A stretch of DNA of 64,000 nt. Origin: Moelleriella libera RCEF 2490. Lineage: Eukaryota; Ascomycota; Sordariomycetes; Hypocreales; Clavicipitaceae. How positions within the stretch are numbered: the first letter of the stretch is position 1; every line of letters starts with the position of its first letter. The translations under genes and the position numbers were made by a program. Below, one piece after another: positions 53,760-64,000 of the stretch. The notes below the pieces were generated by a model. The model did not search any database, was not told the DNA's origin, and worked only from the letters and a program-made list of their open reading frames with translations. Where the stretch lies: positions 1,296-65,295 of the forward strand of contig AZGY01000022.1 of the NCBI GenBank assembly GCA_001636675.1, read 5' to 3'.

Positions 53760-54096
53760 GGTTCCAAAGGGCAGAGTCACAACACTATGTGCCTGCGTGT
53801 CCGGAAGGTATTCCGACAGGTGGCGTCGGAAGTCACGCAATGAAGTGACGTTGGGGTGCGGTGACCACGACCGCTCAGAGTCTGAAGGGACTTGGCCTTG
53901 CTATTTCGGCGTCTTGGGACAATTTCTATCATTGTAGGCGTAAGCGGATTCGATGGTATAAAATAGGCAATATTTTGTTGCCGGAACATGTCACTCTATT
54001 CGAGCCATCATGATGGTACAAGCCATTGCAGTGCAAATGGCAATGCATCGATCCATTCCTGCTTTTCATCGGCCACAAGCCCGTCGCTGACCAGAC
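53760..54096. other. Convergent intergenic region, RLP24 / F-box gene
   Basis: Shared 3' flanks only; no gene or strong structure. Confidence 0.6.
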
Positions 54097-55736
54097 TCAC
54101 TCTCCAAAAGCATAGCTTGCCACCCTGCTAAAGAAGAATGCCTTGTCATGTTTCAGGGTAAATTCGGCCCAGTCATCCGTCAACTTGTTGTAACTGAAAT
54201 GACTTCGCCAGACAAGCTTGTTGTTCCTAGCGCCCTTGCCAGCCGTACGCAGTGACAAGTCCATTCGGAACATGTACTTGGGGTCGTGCGACTCTGTTTC
54301 GACAGTCAGGTCGCCTTCCCGAGATCCGTCGCCCTCAACGCCGCCGACATGTGACTCTGTGACCGTCGACAGCCGCCATCGCGCCCTGTAGCTCTTTTGC
54401 AGCACTTCTGAAGGCACGTCTGCGTGTGTCTTGTCCCGATGCAGGGTGAGAAGAGCGCGTGTGAGATGGTGCACCACCCCGCTGGGCTCAATCGTGGTGA
54501 GGAGGCTGACGGCAGTTCCGTCGCGAAAGAACCGCAGGTACCGGTAGTAGGTGACAATATGAATGGGACTGCCTCCCCACGTTGCCTGGTTGGTGGATGC
54601 CTGGCCGGTGCGAATGTAGTTGACGGTGCTGATATAGCAGCCGTTGAAGCGAATGCGTGGCCGCGAGCGGAACATTTGCCGCCAGCTCGAGAACGGTCGT
54701 GGGACGAGCGAGTGTGTAACGCTCGTGTGCTGTTTGGCCGCCCGGTCACAGAATTCCCTGTAGCCGACCACCGTCCCGTCCTCCGCTGGCTCATCGGCAT
54801 GGTCTATATCGCCCCATTCAAGCGACCTGTTCCAGTGGTAATGCATGCCGGCGAAACCGAAGCGGTTTCCGAGCGCGACCACTCGCCATATGCCGTCCTC
54901 GGACGCGACTATAAATGCAAATGTCTTGCATACTCGAGATAGCCGCACGAAATCACCAACATCGGTAGCTGCGACGTCTCGCATGATATGTACGAGAAGC
55001 TCGCCTGGAAGATGGGCGATTGGACACGGAGGAAGAGGATCGCCCTCAATCTCTGGAGGCGCTGGTTCTATCTGAAACCCGGCGAAAGAGGCTATCAGCT
55101 CGCTGATGGAAATGGCCACCGGGTCTCCAGCTTTTTGGACCGGTTCCTCTGACGCGGGAAGGGCAGCCTTGGCAGAGCTGGACTGGATCGGGGCCGGCTT
55201 AGAAGGTTGAGGGCCATGAGGAAAGTGCTTTTCACGATATGTGCGATCCACACGGTTGTCCAACTGTCAAAAGTCAGCAGGCGGGTGTGCTCAGATGCAA
55301 GATATTACACGCATAGTCTCACCCTGTATGCTTTGCGGTATAGTTTCAAGCTGTCTCCCATGTTTCCCTCGGCCTCCTTCGCCATGGCCTCTTCATAGTG
55401 GTCCAGCGCAGAAACGAGCTCCTTCTCGGGTGTTTTACCGTTGTCATCAACTGAGCGGCTCAATGAGCCGGGCCCTTCTTCAAATACACGGCCGCTTAGG
55501 GCCTCATCTTCCTCGTCTTCCAATGCTGTCTGCTGCCTCGAGTTCGTGGCGGAGGGGGGCTGGAGCGTTGACTTTCTCGAGGAGGCAGCTACCACGGGAT
55601 GGCCGGCTGAAGATGACGCGCCAGACGGCTGACCCGGACGTTGAGCATGGTGCTCGCCCTGTTTTGTGCGGACCTCCGAGAGCCACTGTCGCCTGAACGA
55701 TTCAAGTTCTGTGTCGAGTCCATGGCCAGATCCCAT
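54097..55736 (-). CDS. HRT3: F-box protein, Hrt3/FBXO9-like
   Basis: Putative substrate receptor of an SCF ubiquitin ligase. Two exons, 55323-55736 and 54097-55263 (intron 59 nt), giving 526 residues. The N-terminus is disordered and then has a short helical pair (LDHYEEAMAKEAEGNMGDSL, then YRKAYRLDNR), like the TPR/MIT-type segment of FBXO9/Hrt3. The F-box lies at about residues 225-270: HLPGELLVHIMRD, then FVRLSRVCKTFAFIVASEDG. The C-terminal domain contains SWRQMFRSRPRIRFNGCYIS and VTYYRYLRFFRDGTAVSLLT, both characteristic of this subfamily. The ATG at 55736 is the first in frame. It is convergent with RLP24. Confidence 0.9.
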
Positions 55737-56767
55737 GGCCGACAATCTGGGATTGCCCGGAGGAGGAACGAACGGATGAGCTTAGTAAGAGAGACCGAAT
55801 GCACCGTATAGAAAGGTCACGAGGAGCAAGATACGAGAGCTTTGCTATTCAGCAAGTTCCTAGCGATGCTACTGAAAAATTGCCGCCAATGGATAGAAAC
55901 GGTGAGGGATAAGAAATAAAAACGGTCTATTTGTTACAGAGAACCGAGCGGTCGAAGATGGGGATTGACGTGATGTCACGATCAGCGTCGCTCGCGACTT
56001 GCGCCATCAATCCAATAGAGCCGCCTTCTGATTGGCTGCGGGACGTGGGTAGCCGTTGGGACGCGGAGCCAGGTTAAGCCACAGTGCGTGAAGGTGAACC
56101 TCTAGCGCGGTTCGCAACTGAGGCTAATCCTTGTACAAGAGTCTAGTCTTGAGCGGGCTGTTACGGTCATGTCTGGTGTGCCACAGCTACCCTAAGCAGT
56201 CAATGGGAGAGAAGAAAGTGAAAAAGAAAAAGAAAGAAAAAGAAAAAGTACAAAATTGATGCAGCAAAGGGCTGCAGTTCTATTGTCTCCTTTTTAGTTC
56301 CTCTAAGCTCGCTCACTGTCAAAGGGCTAGATGGCCCCGCCCTCTTAATGGTGCAATAACTCATCGTGGCCAATGCAGCAAGATCCTCAGCGTGTCCCCA
56401 CGATGAAGCGCAATTTGCCGCTCTACAGTCGATCACTCTCTGCCATTCATTCAAACGAAACAACTGCAAAATCTGTGACCACAGTCCAGGTCTCGATGCC
56501 TGGCCTCTCATTAGACATAATTTTCTTCGAGTGGTCATATACTTGTTCTAGTAGTCCAGAGCAAAGTAAGAAAAGGAGCGTCAGAGAAATCAACATATGC
56601 CATTCGCCATGTATTACAAAACGCTATCTTGAAGACAATGTGACAGACATCATTGCCAAGGGTATCAGGGGGAGTAAGGAAGTTGGAGGTAGGACGTCAA
56701 GTCGATTGACGGCGCAAGGTGAAGACAGCTCAAGAACACCAGTCTTTGAGACCAGTGCGGGCTTGGC
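55737..56767. other. Intergenic region, F-box promoter side
   Basis: This lies upstream of the F-box gene and downstream of the coiled-coil gene. An A/G-rich run at about 56205-56250 is low complexity. No gene is supported. Confidence 0.55.
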
Positions 56768-58997
56768 TCACTTGATCCTGCGCCCGTCGAGAAATTTGGG
56801 GCTGTCGGATTCGTAGTAGCGATCGCTGTGTTGCATCGCTCTCTTGGCTTCAAATGCCGCTTTTTCATCCTCGTCCAGGCTGAAGGCCTTCTTCAGCCAC
56901 CCGAATGCACTCTTCTTCTTCTTGAGTGCGGTTGCGGTCGTGCGAGTCTTGGACGTGCGAGTCCTCGAGTCGTCGTCGTATACGGCATTTGTCACGGTGT
57001 TCAGTGTGCTCATGCCTCCCAGCCCAGACGGCCGGCTTCGCAGGTTCATCTGAGACGTTGCCCGAGTTCCAACAGCGGTATGAGGACGTTGTTGTAGCGG
57101 CGAATGCGGCGATGCACGAACAGGGCGGTAGTACTGCTGCTGATCAGATCGTGGCGAATGTGTCACCGTTGGTCGTCGAGGGGGAGAAAGGCTATGATCG
57201 GATGAAGCGGGGAGTGTCACGGATTCGCCATCCGAACAGTAAGCCGAGTCATAAGTATTGTAGTGTGTGGTGCGTGGCACGGCAGAACGGGGCGATGGAC
57301 CACGCGCCGGCACGTCCTTGAAAACACGCGTGGGTATTTGTATCGCGTCTGGAGGAGCCGTTTTCTGTGCGACCCGATTTCGAATAGACCCTTTCCGTTG
57401 ATGCAGTCCTTGTCCGGTGACGCCGAGAGGATTTCTGGGTGTGGATGAAAGCGGCTCCGATGGAGGCGACACAGTCCCAGATTTTAAACGGGGAGAAGGA
57501 GATGCAATTCTTTCAAGGGGCTGGGGATTGTACGTGTGCGGCTGCAAAACGTAAAGCGATTCGTCGCAGGATGATGGGCTGCGAATCGTATCGCTAGGCT
57601 GCTTGCTGTCATGCTTGCTGTCGTGCTTGCTGTCGTGCTTGTCTTGGGAAGCCGATTTGGAGTGAGGCGCTTTGCTGAGACGCTGATTCCCGGATTTGGC
57701 ATCCGGGTCGAGACGGAGTTCCGATCGGGATGGAGGAAGAAGTGGCAGGCCCCCCGGAAGCGGAAAATCTTCTTCAGGGTTGATGTCAAATGTGCTCGCG
57801 CTTCTGGTCGATGCCCCTATACTAAGTTGTGGCTTATGGCATGGCACACGGTGTGAGAGGCGAGAAGAGATACCAGACTTGACGGATATGGGGTTGGACG
57901 CGCTACCGCGATGCGAGCCGAGGGATGATGGAATCGTGAAGGGTTGAATGTTTGCCTGACGATTCTGATGAGCACCACTGGAACCGATCGCGGATATTGC
58001 CAATGTTACTTACCCAGGTCCTGCGGCTTACTTCGCCAGCCTTCTTCTCCATCTCGCCAATGATTGTTGAAAGCCGCACAACCATATTGCTCGCGTCCTG
58101 CACACGTTCGCTCATTTCATCAAACGCGGTCAGCCAGCCTTCAGTATTGCCCTTCATTGCATCGAAAATGTCGGCAACGTCAGGACGCTCCCTTCTCCAC
58201 GCGGCGTTCTCTTCATCGTGAAGCCAGCTGGTGAAAACGGCCGTCGAGTGTAGTCCGGCCTCGATATCCCCGTCCCACTGCTTAAGAGCGGCGTTGGTCC
58301 GAGACAGGACGTGGTCGATCTTCTCGTTGCCTTCCAGTATCTCGAGCCGGAAGTTCCTGTCTTCTAAGAGTTGTTCGAACACTTGGACGTTGGCTAATGG
58401 AAGCTTCAAGTGTTCGATCCGCCCATCCAGGTCGTTTGTTGCTTGGCTCAAATCCTCGAGCGCCACCTCGAGAAACTCGTCCACTTCGTCGATGTGGCCT
58501 TGGAGAATGTTGACGACCTGCGCATTGCTGTTGGCCATGCCGTTGAGCAGCAGATAGACACCAAACGAAATTTGTGCTATCAGTTTGGTCAGCTCGTGCT
58601 GTTTCTGGGCGTCCCGGTAGCGCCATTTCGAATCGAAAGGCTCCTCGTCTCGGTCTTGGGCAATGAGGGCCTCTCGGCGTCCCTGCGCAGTTCGTTCTCG
58701 AAGTTTGGGTTTATCCCCCGGGAAGCCATTTGTTGCCTCGTCCAGTGACTCTGCAAAGGCTTCTTGAAAAGACGGAATGGGATGCGTCGGGGTGTTTTGA
58801 GCGGCGGATGTCGGTGCCGGGCCCTTTGATTCTTTGGGCAATTCCTCTGGCTCCTGGATAATCTCTGGCTCCTCCCGGGATGGAGAGGAGGTCTTGACTT
58901 CGGTGGTCACGACATTGTCAGTCGACACTGGACCGAAGAGAGAGATGCGCAGCCCGCCACCTTCGAGATTAAGAGGTGGCAGTTGAGTCGAAGTCAT
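56768..58997 (-). CDS. Coiled-coil protein, unrecognised
   Basis: Two exons, 58014-58997 and 56768-57964 (726 residues with a 49-nt intron); an alternative acceptor 9 nt further (exon from 57955) would remove three residues without changing frame. The N-terminal half has a disordered acidic part and then a helical coiled-coil region (about 120-325) with QVVNILQGHIDEVDEFLEVA and EILEGNEKIDHVLSRTNAA. One moderately hydrophobic patch (IAQISFGVYLLLNGMA) is too polar on its flanks to call a membrane helix. The C-terminal half is disordered, Ser/Pro-rich, with HDSK tandem repeats, and closes with a conserved-looking amphipathic stretch (KKKKSAFGWLKKAFSLDEDE). I do not recognise a named family. The intron donor is GTAAGT. 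A cytoskeletal or cortical role is possible from the architecture only. Confidence 0.75.
57602..57640 (-). repeat. 12-bp tandem repeat encoding HDSK
   Basis: Three adjacent 12-bp units within the coiled-coil gene encode DKHDSKHDSKHDSKQ on the minus strand. It is low complexity and likely length-variable. Confidence 0.85.
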
Positions 58998-61900
58998 GGC
59001 GATGCCGGCCGCGAATCTGCTCGAAGGGGGAGCTCAATCTAGCCTCTTTGCCCCCGGTGCTCCCTAGCAACAGGAACGAGGGTCCAGAGAGGGATGTCGT
59101 AGCTTCGAGAACACTGCGTCTCAGAGCGCAGCGTGTCCAGAAAACCAGTCTGAACGACGGAACCAACAGGACATCCTGCTGCTTCGTTGGCCGTCCTCAG
59201 CTGAACTCCCGGCAAGGCCCAGAAGAGATGTCTGCGTGAGACCAGGAAAGCTGCTGGTCGGGAATGCTGGTTGGGGTTGCACAAGGCCCAGTCTCTCGCC
59301 GACGTGAGACAAAGCCACGGGGCGAGCGGAGCGCCAATTCGAAGCGTTTGAATGCCCTTTGTGATGACGACGGTAGACAATGTTCAATCCGAAACCACGC
59401 AGGGACAGGGCGGCAGTGTCGTGCTCTCCCAATCTGGACGCAATAACACTCGCGATGCCAACGGGGCGGGGCGCAAAGAAAAGGAGAGCTCAGGATGACA
59501 AGACGGTAGCAGATACTAATAAGACCCAAAATAGGACGACGACATGGGCTCGGCCAACGCCGCCCATGTGAACCCCTACGCCAACCGACGGTCCAGGGCT
59601 TTTGGGGGCGCGAGCAGCAGGATCGAGCCTTGCCGCTTTGAGGAAGGCGGCGACGGGTATTGGCATGTTTCCAGAGGCCCGCGACACCCGTCCGACTCGC
59701 GCTTTGCCTGCTGAGCACTTTGGTCGGCCAGCCCCCGGCCAGCGCCTGGCGCCACTCCATGTCAACTACTGAATCGAGACCCTCCTGCGGAGTGCAGATG
59801 GCGGCACGTACGTGTGTGCCGGCGGACACGCTGCAGCCGGCCAGGAACAGGGGCTTGTCCCGAGGCGTTCAATGTAGATCGCGATCGAGAGCAGACGAAC
59901 TCCGAACGTCGCTGACACGCAGTGGGAAGGGGGGGAAGGAAAACCGCGGGGCGAGGGATCGACAAGATAGATGCGTGGTCGTGAGCGACGGGGGCGCTCC
60001 GAAAAGCCAAGCGCCCTTTCCCTTCTTTTTATTCTCCCAATTCTTCCCCTTCATTCAGTAGATGATGATGGGCCGAGAACATTGATGGGATAAGTGCAAA
60101 GTAATGATGGGATGGTCCGGTCGTGTCTGACTCCCCCCCCTCTCTCTCTGCTCTGTGCTCGCCCGCCCGCACGTCACGGATATTTTTACCTGCTTGGCAA
60201 CCTGGCTGGCTGGCTGGTCGACAAATGGGCCCGCAATGGGTGCGCCTGCTTCGATTGCTTATTACCTCCTGCCTGTCGGTCAAATTGACCTCAACACTTG
60301 GCCAAATTTGGGGATCAGGAGCATCGCAGAGAGACAAAGGAATGGCAATTCAGATGAGACGTGGATTGGCAGCTCCTCCGGGGCCAAGTTGTCGTCGTCG
60401 TCGTCGTCGTCGTTGTCGCACAGTCAGCAGCTCCTGCTCATGGCCATCTCTTGCCCCTTGGCAAGTCCACCGTCAAAACCCCCCCTTCTAAAGCCCAATC
60501 GAACGCCTTCTTGCGAGGGCCTTGGGATTGTACTACGACAGCTTGTCAGCAGCAGAAGCTCCGTGCCATCTGTGCTCAGGATTTTCCCCACCAGAAGCGT
60601 CTAGGGATGGTTGCACCCAACCCGGGCCGTTGACCCTCTCTTGGGTTTCGTACCCTTCCCGCCCGCTGGTTGCCGGCACGAAAAAGCTTACGCGTGTCGT
60701 TTCCCAGCGCACACGTCGCACCCTGACGAATGTGCGTCTGCCTGCCTGCAACATCGACTTGCTTGTTTGTGGTGCGATTCTTGTCAATGATCGCCCGCGA
60801 CAATGATTCCCTGCACATCGAGCGCGACACATGGCCGCGATGTCAATCGTACGTAGTGTATCGCACATTCTGCAGGTTCGTTGGAATTCATACGCCTCCT
60901 AGACGTCGATCCACTCGCTGGCAAACCGCGGGGCCCCCTCCCACCTGGCAGCAGCCGGACCACGCCCACTGTACGCCTTTTCTCCTCGCCGCGCCGGTTC
61001 GCAGCACGCACCAAGGCGTCTGGCCGACGTAGCAGTGCATGCCACCTTTCTTTGCTGGCCCCCCCGTTAATGCGCTTCCTTCCTTCAGACGACCTTTTGT
61101 TTCCCAAATCCTACGCAGCCGATTCATCCGAGGGTTTGAGGATACCACCTCAGCCCGGTGCAATTGAGACCTCGTGCGCACCGCGTTCAAGGAACCTGGG
61201 GGGAAAGAAAAGAAGTTTTCAGTCGTGGTGTCCAGGAGCTCTCGGCCACAAGACTGGGTCGCGGTGTTCGGCAGTTCGTATTCACGTTGGTTGGTCGACG
61301 ACCGGTAAATGACGCAGAGAAAAATAACGTTGGGCAGCAGTCGTACCAGGTCCAGTGGACCATGGGTAGGACACGACTCATTTTTTTCCGGGCCGCTCAA
61401 ACAACAATCCAATCCTACGGATCCCAAAGCCAACTGATTCAGGGTGTTTGTGTCTGATGTACATAGCGGACAAGCCTTTGTCACAGGAACGGACTGACCG
61501 ATGCGGCACCATGCGGCGCCTTTCAGCTTCTCGACTTCCCTCGCTTTGCAAGCTGACGAGGTGCTTGGTCCTACCTTGTGCTGCACATCATGAGCCAGCT
61601 GCCCTCACGAACGCAGATCGTCGATACCAACCCACGCTCGGACAATATAAGGCACGCGGTCGTAGAAGAATATGGCAGGGACTGCGTTCCAGGGCGTGCC
61701 AGGAGGAGTATCAACCCTGCTGAGCTGTTGAGGCCCTTGCCGCGTCCTGCACAGGGCCGAAACAGCCGGAAGCCCTCGCTTTTGTGCGATGAACTTGCAC
61801 GTCTTGTCCTTGCAGAGATTGATGAATCGTTTGCTTATAGTGCAAGCGTCGACCACTGACTGGAGCGCAAGGGTTCCCAGTCCGCATGCCCTGTGGCGGC

Positions 61901-62479
61901 TGAGCGTCCCCGCACACCACCGACAGAGCCAACAAGGACCTGTCAAGAAGGATTGACTGGCAGACGTTGACGCTCGTATCTTGCGCCCGGATGGCAATTT
62001 CCTTTCTTGAGTCCCTTTTGACAAACAATCGCTGCCGGCAAGGATCCAGAGCAAAGGCTGAAATTCTAGCCCCTCCAAGGAAACGGGGAACTCCGGCCTC
62101 TCTCACCAGAAGCAATCTAACGGGACCGACTTGGCGGCCGACCGGCAAGAATCCGGGCCAAGCTCAAGCGATGCACCGACTGCGCTGCGTTGCAAGGCCG
62201 AGCTTTTTTACTTAAACAGAGCTGTGCGTAAGTAGGTCGCAATACACCGATGGCCGCTTTCTCAATCTGGCCGTTGTATATATGGGGCCATGTCGATGAA
62301 ACGTTGAGCACCTTCCATGGATGTCTCCAGGTTCCTCTACGCAGCCGGGCTTGCCGTGCAAACTCACGATCACATTGTTCTTCCGACTTTTTGTGGGGTA
62401 TATATACATTAATATTGAGCTCTTAACCACAATCGAGGGAAAACACAAACTGACTGGTGCTCGGGTGGGTCACCTGACA
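58998..62479. other. 3.5-kb gene-poor interval before the AT-rich block
   Basis: Contains the upstream region of the coiled-coil gene and then no supported gene. Overlapping frames on both strands compete everywhere. A TATA-like run (GGTATATATACATT) at 62397-62410 is near the AT-rich boundary. One short candidate is listed separately. Confidence 0.5.
61590..61859 (+). CDS. Possible small protein, unknown
   Basis: 89 residues from an ATG at 61590: begins MSQLPSRTQIVDTNP and includes DELARLVLAEIDESF. Its composition is protein-like, with charged and hydrophobic residues alternating as in helices, and it has no low complexity. The opposite strand carries a longer frame (61605-62078), so coding status is open. 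No family, signal peptide or splice context is seen. Confidence 0.2.
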   Translation: MSQLPSRTQIVDTNPRSDNIRHAVVEEYGRDCVPGRARRSINPAELLRPLPRPAQGRNSRKPSLLCDELARLVLAEIDESFAYSASVDH

Positions 62480-64000
62480 TGTGCTCAAAAATAGTGGAGA
62501 TTTTTAGCTCACCTAACCTATGCTCCACTTGCCTAAAAGAAAAGCATGGGTTAGCTAAACTATTATCGCGATCAAACTCTCCTCCTGCATTAAACTCTTA
62601 TCCTTTATGCACCAGAGCTAATAACCTATTCTTAATATATTAATAATACATTATTAACACATTATTAATTTATTATCTTACCTACCCTAAACTTCCTCCA
62701 AAAAATATATTATTAATTAATAATAGAGATTATTATATTACCTAGCTATTAATTTAGATGTGGTTAAGTCCTTAAAAATAATATTATTACTAATAACCCT
62801 TCTATTAGTTAGGAAAGCCAAGCATTATCGATTAATTATACATTATTAACTAAAAATAATTTATTTTCTATACCTATTTTGGAACTAAATGTTAAAAAGC
62901 AAATTATTTTAGTATGTTTTTTAGTATAAATTTATAATATATTAGAAATATACTAATAATTTATAGCTATAAGAGACTAATAACTCTATTACTCTTAAAA
63001 ATATTTTATTATCATTATATTTAAACTAATTAAGGCATTATAATATTCAAATATAAGCTATTTTAGCTTCTATAATAATTTATTTACCTATAATACTAAG
63101 CTAGCTAAAGACTTCTTTAAAAAGTTATATATATTTAATCTTTAATAAAGCTTTAAATAATTCTAAGAAAGAAAAGCCTTAGTAAGCAATAAGTTACTTA
63201 TAATATATTAATAATATATAACTAATATTTTATTAATAGTTATAATATTCTTTAAAACGTGTTCATCCTCCATAACCTATAATATCAAGCTTTTTATAAT
63301 TTATACCAGTAATGCATTATAAATATCAATGCTTAGGTGTAAAAGCTTATGAATTTTTACATCCTAGCTTAAAAAATTATCATCACACTAAGGTTTAAGA
63401 AGACTATTAGGATCAATAGCGTAATATTTATACTAATATTACTAGCTAAGATATTCAACACAAGGCTATAGCGTAAGTAATTTATTAAATATTTTTAATG
63501 CTTTACTAACTTATTCTTAGTTAGGCTTACTCAATTCATACTATTTATAGTAAAAAGCAAGCATATAAGCATACTATTTTAGAGTATAAAACTTCTTATA
63601 AACCAGTCTATAAAGAAGTTAAAACAAATAATATAAGTAAAATAATAATTTTATTATTAATAATTAAAGTATTAACATTATATAGGCATTATTTACAGAT
63701 ACTTTATATCTTATTTAATGCTATTATTATCATAAAGATAATAATAAAAACCATTATTATATAAGTCTTTAATATAAATTTATTCCTTATAAAGGAATTA
63801 TATAACAAATTATTAAGAATCCAGAGATACTTCAAAACTAAGCACAAAATAAGTGTTTTTTAGTTTCTAGAAACACTCATAAGAGACAAAATTATAGTAT
63901 GTAAACTAATATATTCTTAATAAGTTTATTATATATTTATAACTTATTTTTTAGACATTACCTATATACCTTATAGCCATGGCTAAATAACACAACTAAA
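62480..64000. other. Long AT-rich block at the right edge
   Basis: About 1.5 kb of TTAATA/TATTAA-type sequence with almost no CpG or CpA-rich runs and no frames. The change from ordinary DNA is sharp at about 62480-62520. This is what heavily RIP-mutated repeat or centromere/subtelomere-like DNA looks like in ascomycetes. The original element cannot be recognised. Confidence 0.75.

Noticed and set aside
61605..62078. 157-residue minus-strand protein
   Set aside because: It competes with plus-strand frames, has no signal peptide or known motif, and its start is unsupported.
62480..64000. Mitochondrial DNA insertion
   Set aside because: No rRNA, tRNA or mitochondrial gene fragments are visible. 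The composition alone fits RIP-type decay better, though it does not prove it.

Overview
The window looks like nuclear DNA of a filamentous ascomycete, most likely a Sordariomycete and perhaps a hypocrealean; the lineage is inferred from the gene families. Genes lie on both strands, are separated by ordinary intergenic DNA, and carry short GT-AG introns, mostly 50-110 nt, often with CTAAC- or CTGAC-like branch points. Both ends run into very AT-rich, gene-free DNA (about 1-240 and 62480-64000). Together with TGG-to-TAG stops in a transposon, this suggests a genome shaped by repeat-induced point mutation (RIP).

Left part (0.8-16.8 kb): a Pal1-family cell-morphology gene is split by a complete 1.9-kb pogo/Fot1-type DNA transposon. 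A run of conserved housekeeping genes follows: mitochondrial aspartyl-tRNA synthetase (-), an AP180/CALM endocytic adaptor (+), TFIIH/CAK subunit Tfb3 (-), NudC (+) and an AME1/CENP-U-like inner kinetochore protein (-).

Middle part (17-38 kb): gene-poor accessory-like DNA. It holds a secreted beta-lactamase-fold serine hydrolase, a complex minisatellite, a Myb/SANT-like protein built from 58-residue tandem repeats, a small secreted precursor with three Lys-Arg sites that separate two related amphipathic helical peptides (the most interesting coding find), and a cellular RNA-dependent RNA polymerase of the RNA-silencing type.

Right part (38-59 kb): a DUF7704-like membrane protein, a ZIP zinc transporter, a 2-oxoglutarate/Fe(II)-oxygenase-like protein, an FRG1-like protein, a WDR89-like WD40 protein, an Mtm1/SLC25A39-like mitochondrial carrier, Rlp24, an Hrt3/FBXO9-like F-box protein and an unrecognised coiled-coil protein. 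Between 36.6 and 49.9 kb a GC-rich hairpin-forming module of about 60 bp occurs ten or more times in both orientations. Copies lie between genes, inside two introns and in the apparent 3' coding end of the WD40 gene.

Two unrelated genes, the RdRP and FRG1, are each followed by a decaying tandem array whose unit appears to derive from the gene's own last codons plus stop. I know of no standard feature class for this pattern. Exon boundaries were read by eye from splice signals, frame continuity and family similarity. No database search was possible.
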